Shown: positions 58,930-64,000 of the stretch, in pieces
Numbering within the stretch: position 1 is the first letter of the stretch
How the letters are laid out: every line of letters starts with the position of its first letter
NCBI RefSeq assembly: GCF_005844085.1
Contig: NZ_VCDI01000002.1
Location: 792,277-856,276, forward strand
Source of the DNA: Lichenicoccus roseus
Lineage (GTDB): Bacteria; Pseudomonadota; Alphaproteobacteria; Acetobacterales; Acetobacteraceae
Reading direction: 5' to 3'
Length of the DNA stretch: 64,000 bases
Notes under the pieces: model-generated
Told to the model about the DNA's origin: nothing
What the model saw: only the letters and a program-made list of their open reading frames with translations
The model's database searches: none
Position numbers and translations under genes: made by a program

Positions 58930-60247
58930 ATGGACATACGCCCGGGTTCGAATAAAGCGGATGTGCGGATGGCGTCTCCAAAGATTGTGCAGGTCCTGCG
59001 GAAATTCAGCGCCGCCGGAGGTGTCGAGACCGTTGCTTACGAATTGCAGCGGGCGCGGCAGCAGGCAGGTGTGGATGCCACGTCGCTGTGCTGCGCCGGT
59101 GCCGCGCACGGGATGAACGTGCAGACCGTCCTGCCGATGCTGGGCAGGCTGCCGACGCGTGGACGCTGGCGCCATCTGGGACGGCTGCTGGCGGTACCCG
59201 CTTTCACGTTGATGATCGCGCCGGCGCTTCTGCGGGCCCGGGAGGCCGGCGCAGTCGTGGTCAGCCACGGAGACACGCTGTCCGGTGACGTGCTGGTCGT
59301 GCATGCGGTCAATCGAGAAAGCCTGCACCGGAAGTGCGCGGAGGGTAGCTATCGCTGGCTTGCCAATCCGCTGCATGCCTGGGTCGAGGCGCGCGACTGG
59401 TGGGTCCTCGGTCAACGCCGGTTCCAGCGTTACGTCGCGGTCTCGCGTCGGATCGAGGAGGAACTCGTCCGGCATCACGCGGTGCCGCGCGATCGTATCG
59501 TCGTCATTCCGAACGGCATCGATCTGGACAGGTTCTGCAGCGACGCCGGCGCCGATGCCGATCTGCGCGCAGATCTTGCAATCCCGGCTGTCGCCAGGTT
59601 GCTGCTGTTCGTCGGGCATGAATTCACCCGCAAGGGCCTCTCCCACGTCATCGATGCGCTGCCGCGGCTCGGTCCGGATTTCCATCTGCTGGTCGTCGGC
59701 ACCGACGATCCGGCGCGTTTCGCCGCGAGTGCCGCGTCGCATGGGGTGGCGGGTCGGGTGTATTTCCTGGGACCGCGCGGCGATCTGCCCGCGCTCTATC
59801 GTGCTGCCGACGCCTTCGTGTTCCCGACCGGCTACGAATCCTTCTCGCTGGTCTGCATGGAGGCACTGGCCTGCGGGACCCCGATCTTTGCCACCCGGGT
59901 CGGCGGCATCGAGGATTACCTGGTGGATGGCGAGGCCGGATTTGCCATCGAGCGCAATGGCGACGACATCGCCGCCCGCCTGCAGGGGGCATTCGCCAAA
60001 CCGGGAACCTATGGCGCGCCTGAAGGCCGGCGCCCGCGCAACCGCCTCCGCTTATGCATGGCCGGTGGTCGCGGCGCGCTACGCCGGCATGCTGGCAACG
60101 ATCACGCCTGCCCATGCCGGTCGTCGTCGGGCGCCGGGGCCAAGCCTCGCCGCGCTGCCGGTGCGACGCCTGGCGCAACGCATCGGCCCTTGGTGGCAGA
60201 CGTTCCGCAGCGCCGCGAATGCGGGGGGCCGCGCTGATGGCGGGTGA
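58930..60247 (+). CDS. Glycosyltransferase family 4, with an apparent frameshift near 60,000
   Basis: The protein is a GT4 sugar transferase. The N-terminal domain begins SPKIVQVLRKFSAAGGVETV, the C-terminal domain has FVGHEFTRKGLSHVIDALPR, and the donor-site motif is FPTGYESFSLVCMEALACGT followed by PIFATRVGGIEDYLVDGEAG. After AFAKPGTY (about 60,010) the same frame turns into Arg/Gly-rich nonsense up to 60237. The next frame continues with a convincing GT tail (ARLKAGARATASAYAWPVVA) to a TGA at 60247. A single-base frameshift between about 59,985 and 60,013 is therefore likely, natural or technical. ATG at 58969 is an alternative start. The downstream gene overlaps the restored end by 11 bases. 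Confidence 0.75.
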
Positions 60248-60551
60248 GATCGGGGGCGGCGGGCAGAAGCTGCGCAGCGAGATCCGGACCGTCAGGCTCT
60301 TCCTGTCGCCGACGATTACCACCGACCTGCGGTTGCGGCGCCTGGGTGGCTCCTGCCAGGAGTTCGACGTCTTACCCGGCACGATAGGACCGCATGATGT
60401 TCCGCTGGAGGTGGCCGAAACCATGTTGTGCCATGTCGATCGGCTGGCACGCGACGTCGGCTCGCCACGCAGCAGCGTCGGCCTGCGGCGAGCCTACGGG
60501 GTGCTGGCCGGAAGGCTCCGCCGGGCAATCATGGAGGCGAGGCAGTCCTGA
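60237..60551 (+). CDS. Hypothetical protein downstream of the glycosyltransferase
   Basis: The 104-residue product contains EIRTVRLFLSPTITTDLRLR, ETMLCHVDRLARDVGSPRSS and RRAYGVLAGRLRRAIM and has no signal or membrane segment. I do not recognise the family. Its ATG overlaps the restored glycosyltransferase stop by 11 bases, so the two are probably coupled. Confidence 0.55.
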   Translation: MAGEIGGGGQKLRSEIRTVRLFLSPTITTDLRLRRLGGSCQEFDVLPGTIGPHDVPLEVAETMLCHVDRLARDVGSPRSSVGLRRAYGVLAGRLRRAIMEARQS

Positions 60552-60660
60552 CGCACGACGGTCCGCTCCGGACGCATCCGCTCCTCCTGGCCGGCGGGCG
60601 CGGCCGGTGCCTGACGGCGAGGCGGTTGCGTGTCATAGTGCGGTGACGGAGGAGCACGGC

Positions 60661-60921
60661 ATGCCGAACGTGATGGACATGCACCGGGAGATGGTTCGGA
60701 TGCTCGGCGGCTATGCCCTGACCGACAAGGACCGGGTTGCCACGTTGCACGAGGCTCTGCGCCTCATCGCCGATGACTGCCTGACCAGCGAGGCGAGCGA
60801 GGCGGCGTTGCTTCGGATCCGCCGCGTGGCGGTCGCCGCGGTTCACGCGACGACCCACATCAAGGATCCGTTCCCGGAAACGGCAACCGGCGGGCAGACT
60901 GGCGAGGCGGGCCCCGGGTAG
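60661..60921 (+). CDS. Small hypothetical protein
   Basis: The 86-residue product is largely helical (MHREMVRMLGGYALTDKDRV, LHEALRLIADDCLTSEASEA) with a His-containing segment AVHATTHIKDPF and a Gly-rich end. GGAGGAG sits 6 bases before the ATG, a strong translation signal that makes coding likely. The family is not recognised. Confidence 0.65.
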   Translation: MPNVMDMHREMVRMLGGYALTDKDRVATLHEALRLIADDCLTSEASEAALLRIRRVAVAAVHATTHIKDPFPETATGGQTGEAGPG

Positions 60922-60966
60922 TGGGGATCGCTGCGGGAAGGCGGTCGCCGACTGGTGCCAGGCGTC

Positions 60967-61041
<75 letters not shown>

Positions 61042-61060
61042 TTAACCGGCTTGGAGCCGC

Positions 61061-61089
61061 CGTTTAACGGCCTTCGTCCGGAAAGACAA
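61061..61089 (-). promoter_or_regulatory. Likely promoter of tRNA-Thr
   Basis: On the minus strand TTGTCT (61084-61089) and TAAACG (61061-61066) are 17 bases apart, about 20 bases upstream of the tRNA 5' end. Confidence 0.5.
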
Positions 61090-61281
61090 CCCGTACGGCC
61101 AGCAGGCAGCGACGCGAGGCGCGAGCACGACCGGCACGTCCAATCATGGTCAGCCGGCAGGGAGGCATAGCAGACTTCCTGTGCGCCAGGGGGCGTGATC
61201 GCCAGGATCTGAGGCCGGCCAGGGAAAGCGGACGTCCGCCAGCGATCTGGACGCTGCCGCCCCTCGCCAGGAACGGCGGCG

Positions 61282-61935
61282 CTAGTTTTTCGACGGCGCT
61301 GACACAAGAGGATCGGTGGCGAACGCAGTGAGGAACATGTGCACCGCCGCCCGGACCACCTGGTCGATTTCTTCCGGCGACGTGCTGTGGGTGAGCTGCA
61401 GCCGTCGCTGCATCGTCACGCGGGTCTGGCAGAGCGCGAAGAACTGTTCGGCCGCGATCGTCGGATCGGGAACCACGAGCAGGCCGTCCTCGATGCGCCG
61501 GGTCAACCATGCCTCCATGAAACGGATCGCGCGGCGTGGACCTGCGTCATAGAACACCTCCGCCAGATGCGGGAATTTCCCGGCTTCGGAAATGATGATG
61601 CGATACAGCACCAGGTTCCCCGCCGAGAGGATCATCTCCATCATGCGCAGGCCGATGCCATGCAGCGTGATGGCGAGATCGTTTTCGTCCTGGGCGATCT
61701 GGAAGATCGTGGCCAGCGAGATCGCAGCCTTATGCTCGACGAACGCCGCGAACAGCGCGGACTTGCTGGCGAAGTAGTTGTATAGCGTGCCCTTCGAGAC
61801 GCCCGCCTCCATGGCGATCCGTGACATGCTGGCTCCCTCGTAGCCGGACTCGGTGAACACGGTCTCGGCGCCCACGATGATCTGCTGTCGCTTGGCGGCG
61901 GGTTGCTCGCACTTCGGCAAGGGATGGGCGTGCAC
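61282..61935 (-). CDS. TetR/AcrR-family repressor of an efflux system
   Basis: The 217-residue protein has the TetR DNA-binding domain (QQIIVGAETVFTESGYEGAS, MSRIAMEAGVSKGTLYNYFA) and an AcrR-type ligand domain (ISEAGKFPHLAEVFYDAG with RRAIRFMEAWL). I chose the GTG at 61933-61935 because AGGAG lies 9 bases upstream; an ATG at 61989 has none. It is divergent from an outer-membrane efflux gene, and a 19-bp palindrome between them is its probable operator. About 240 bases separate its stop from tRNA-Thr, and no gene is visible there. Confidence 0.9.
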   Translation of the reverse strand: MHAHPLPKCEQPAAKRQQIIVGAETVFTESGYEGASMSRIAMEAGVSKGTLYNYFASKSALFAAFVEHKAAISLATIFQIAQDENDLAITLHGIGLRMMEMILSAGNLVLYRIIISEAGKFPHLAEVFYDAGPRRAIRFMEAWLTRRIEDGLLVVPDPTIAAEQFFALCQTRVTMQRRLQLTHSTSPEEIDQVVRAAVHMFLTAFATDPLVSAPSKN

Positions 61936-62034
61936 GGGTTGGTTCTCCTGGCGATCGACGCCGTCCGGGCTCAAGCTGATCCGACACATCCGCCCGCTTT
62001 GACGATCCGGGCAAAGCCGATAGGTTGTCAACGC

Positions 62035-62053
62035 TGACCGAACCGGTCGGTCA
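62035..62053. promoter_or_regulatory. Palindromic TetR-type operator
   Basis: TGACCGA (62035-62041) and TCGGTCA (62047-62053) are perfect inverted arms around ACCGG. The motif lies between the divergent repressor and efflux genes, as in other AcrR-regulated pumps. TTGTCA just upstream (62026-62031) may be a -35 element. Confidence 0.75.
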
Positions 62054-62083
62054 GTCTCTTCGCCAGGCGGTGACCGGCAGGCG

Positions 62084-63775
62084 GTGGACTGGAAGGCCGG
62101 CGAGCGGTTTCGATGGGTGGGGGGTGTCCGGGTGCGGAGCAGGGCGAGCGCAAGGCTGGCGCGCAGTTTGAGCGAGCGGTCGGTGGTCCTGATGGCCTCG
62201 CTGCTGCTGGCAGGCTGTTCGGTGGGACCGGACTTCAAGCCGCCGAGCCTGTGGTCTCCGACCAGCTGGTTCGATGGCAGGCCTCCCGATCCTGCGCATC
62301 TTGCGGCCGCTGGCCAGCGGCGCTCACATGGGCGGCCGCTTCGGGTTGCGAGCGTCCCGGTGGAGAGCCCGCCCGATCCGCACTGGTGGGACCAGTTCGG
62401 CGACCCGGAGCTGAGCGCCCTCGAGGTGCGGGTGGCACATGCGAACCTGGACGTGCGGCTGGCGACCATCAGGCTGGTGGAGAGCCGGGCGCAGCTGCGG
62501 GTGACGGCAGCGAATGAGTTCCCGTCGCTGAACGGCAGCGCGGCCTATACCCGCACGCAGCTGAGCTCCAAGGAGTTCGAGCGCGGGCTGTCCGACGCGG
62601 TGAGCTCCGGCGGGCTCGGCAACCTGCTGGGCAACGGCAACACCAATGCGCTGAGGGCCGAGGCGGGCTCGATCAAGATCCCGGCCCTCGACGAATGGCA
62701 GGACGGCATCGACGCCTCCTGGGAGCTCGATCTCTGGGGGCGTGTGCGCCGATCGGTCGAGTCTGCCCATGCCAGCCTGCAGGCCTCGGAGGAGGACCGG
62801 CGCTCGGTGCTGATCACGCAGTTCTCCGAGGTGGCGAGGGACTACATGATGCTGCGCGGGCTGCAGGCGCAGCTCGCGATCCTGCACGACGACCTGCGCG
62901 TAGCCCAGCAGGCGGTGACGCTGACGCGGCAGCGCTTCACCGGGGGGCTGACGACCGATCTTGATGTCGAGAACGCGGTGTCGCAGGTCGATACGACCGC
63001 CGCCCAGATCCCCGACCTGGAGCGCCAGGTCGCCCAGCAGGTCAACGCGCTCGGCTACCTCCTGGGCGAGCCGCCGCGTGCGCTGCGCGACGAACTCGAC
63101 CGTGGCGCGCGTATCCCGCCGGTGCCGCCGAGCGTGCCTGTGGGTGTGCCCTCGGAGCTGGCACGGCGCCGGCCGGACATACGCGAGGCGGAAGCGCAGC
63201 TGCACGCCGCGACCGCCAGTGTCGGCGTCGCGGTGGCGAACTTCTATCCGAAGGTGACGCTGAGCGCCGGGCTGAACTTCGAATCGCTGTCGCTCCGCGA
63301 TCTCGGATTCTGGAGCGCGCGAGCCTATAATTTCGGGCCGACCATCAGTCTGCCGATCTTCCAGGGTGGGCGCCTGCGCGGCCAGCTGGAGCTCAACGAG
63401 GCGCAGCAGCAGGAGGCGGCGATCAACTACCAGAAGACGGTCCTGCAGGCCTGGCAGGACGTCGACAACGCGCTGACGGCATACGAGGACGAACAGCGGC
63501 GGCGCGATGCGCTCGACAGGTCGGTGCGGTCTGCCCGGCGCGCGCTCGACCTCGCGCAGCAGCAATATGCCCACGGCCTACAGACCTTCATCAACGTGCT
63601 GGATGCCGAGCGCAGCCTGTTCAACGCCCAGGGGCAGTTGGCCAGCAGCACGGCGACGGTCTCATCGGATCTGGTCCAGCTCTACAACGCGCTTGGCGGT
63701 GGCTGGGAGAGGACGTTCCCGCTCAGGGGCGCCCAGGCCAGTGCCGCCGGACGGGCCGGAAACCCGCCGTCATGA
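62084..63775 (+). CDS. NodT-type outer membrane efflux lipoprotein
   Basis: The protein is a TolC-like outer-membrane channel of an RND efflux pump. It has a lipobox LLLAGC (Cys45 in the longest form). Two OEP domains follow, including PDPHWWDQFGDPELSALEVR, ASWELDLWGRVRRSVESAHA, ELARRRPDIREAEAQLHAAT and FGPTISLPIFQGGRLRGQLE. GTG at 62084 gives 563 residues; starts at GTG 62126 or 62132 would give a more typical signal length. The RND pump and adaptor genes are not in the window, and none follows before the ribosomal RNA leader. Confidence 0.88.
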   Translation: MDWKAGERFRWVGGVRVRSRASARLARSLSERSVVLMASLLLAGCSVGPDFKPPSLWSPTSWFDGRPPDPAHLAAAGQRRSHGRPLRVASVPVESPPDPHWWDQFGDPELSALEVRVAHANLDVRLATIRLVESRAQLRVTAANEFPSLNGSAAYTRTQLSSKEFERGLSDAVSSGGLGNLLGNGNTNALRAEAGSIKIPALDEWQDGIDASWELDLWGRVRRSVESAHASLQASEEDRRSVLITQFSEVARDYMMLRGLQAQLAILHDDLRVAQQAVTLTRQRFTGGLTTDLDVENAVSQVDTTAAQIPDLERQVAQQVNALGYLLGEPPRALRDELDRGARIPPVPPSVPVGVPSELARRRPDIREAEAQLHAATASVGVAVANFYPKVTLSAGLNFESLSLRDLGFWSARAYNFGPTISLPIFQGGRLRGQLELNEAQQQEAAINYQKTVLQAWQDVDNALTAYEDEQRRRDALDRSVRSARRALDLAQQQYAHGLQTFINVLDAERSLFNAQGQLASSTATVSSDLVQLYNALGGGWERTFPLRGAQASAAGRAGNPPS

Positions 63776-63805
63776 CGGTAATGGGGCGCCGGTTCATTTT
63801 CCGTG

Positions 63806-63833
63806 TTGACCGTGTGGGGTAACGGGCCTAAAT
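63806..63833 (+). promoter_or_regulatory. Strong promoter, probably of a ribosomal RNA operon
   Basis: TTGACC (63806-63811), a 16-base spacer and CTAAAT (63828-63833) are followed directly by a GC-rich discriminator (CCCCGCTC), the pattern of stringently controlled rRNA promoters. It lies 30 bases past the efflux gene stop, and no ORF follows it in the window. Confidence 0.55.
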
Positions 63834-63933
63834 CCCCGCTCACCGCGGCGGTCTGGCGAAAAGCTTCTGGCTTTCGTCTCCGGGGTTTGCTAGGGTCTTT
63901 GGCTCCGTTGTGGGCTTCTGGTCCTGAGCGGTA

Positions 63934-63945
63934 TGTTCCTTGAAA
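63934..63945 (+). promoter_or_regulatory. boxA-like antitermination element
   Basis: TGTTCCTTGAAA resembles the boxA element of rRNA leaders (consensus close to TGCTCTTTGA). It is about 100 bases downstream of the strong promoter and is followed by a leader-like sequence to the window edge. Confidence 0.5.
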
Positions 63946-64000
63946 GTAGAATAGGCTGAGGAAGGGATATGTTGGCGGCGTCTTAGCTGCTGTGTCTGGT

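Overview
The window comes from the chromosome of a high-GC alphaproteobacterium, most likely a member of the Acetobacteraceae (Rhodospirillales). The grounds are the fused dcw/lpxC/bamD/recN order, a GapR (DUF2312) gene, a short-form HisG, the murA-hisG-hisD-infA-maf-RNase E/G-yacG block, and a Hedgehog/intein (Hint) domain protein of a kind common in that family. The family placement is an inference; no 16S sequence is visible.

From 1 to about 22.9 kb the minus strand carries one continuous envelope and division superoperon. Read in the direction of transcription it is mraZ, rsmH, ftsL, ftsI, murE, murF, mraY, murD, ftsW, murG, murC, murB, ddlB, ftsQ, ftsA and ftsZ. Most junctions overlap by 1 to 14 bases. 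A hairpin terminator follows ftsZ, and then come lpxC, bamD and the start of recN. Upstream of mraZ are four TGGG boxes at an exact 10-bp period, which fit an MraZ autoregulatory operator. RNase P RNA lies just beyond.

From 23.7 to 34.1 kb is an accessory stretch: a large beta-repeat/Hint protein, a SulP transporter, an isolated Rieske protein, and a sugar catabolic cluster (GH4 glycosidase, solute-binding protein, two permeases, divergent AraC regulator) that lacks its own ATPase. From 34.2 to 40.7 kb are glutaryl-CoA dehydrogenase, an ECF sigma/putative anti-sigma/periplasmic sensor operon followed by two small exported proteins, glucose-6-phosphate dehydrogenase and GapR.

From 40.7 to 43.9 kb lie proB, obgE, rpmA and rplU, with back-to-back promoters for rplU and tRNA-Ser. 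Between tRNA-Ser and gyrA is an approximately 2-kb insert, part of it visibly lower in GC, holding a FlgO-like lipoprotein, a tiny upstream ORF and about 1 kb with no intact gene. gyrA, coaD, a cyclophilin and tRNA-Lys follow. Then come a polysaccharide-type ABC exporter pair, tRNA-Phe and the housekeeping block yacG, RNase E/G, maf, infA, hisD, hisG, murA and dcd, all on the minus strand.

The right end has a glycosyltransferase with an apparent frameshift, two small hypothetical genes, tRNA-Thr, and a TetR repressor divergent from a NodT-type outer-membrane efflux lipoprotein with a palindromic operator between them. The last 200 bases look like the promoter and boxA leader of a ribosomal RNA operon that begins beyond the window. 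A recurring oddity is short in-frame tandem duplications (units of 15, 15, 21 and 30 to 33 bp) at gene ends or in low-complexity protein segments.
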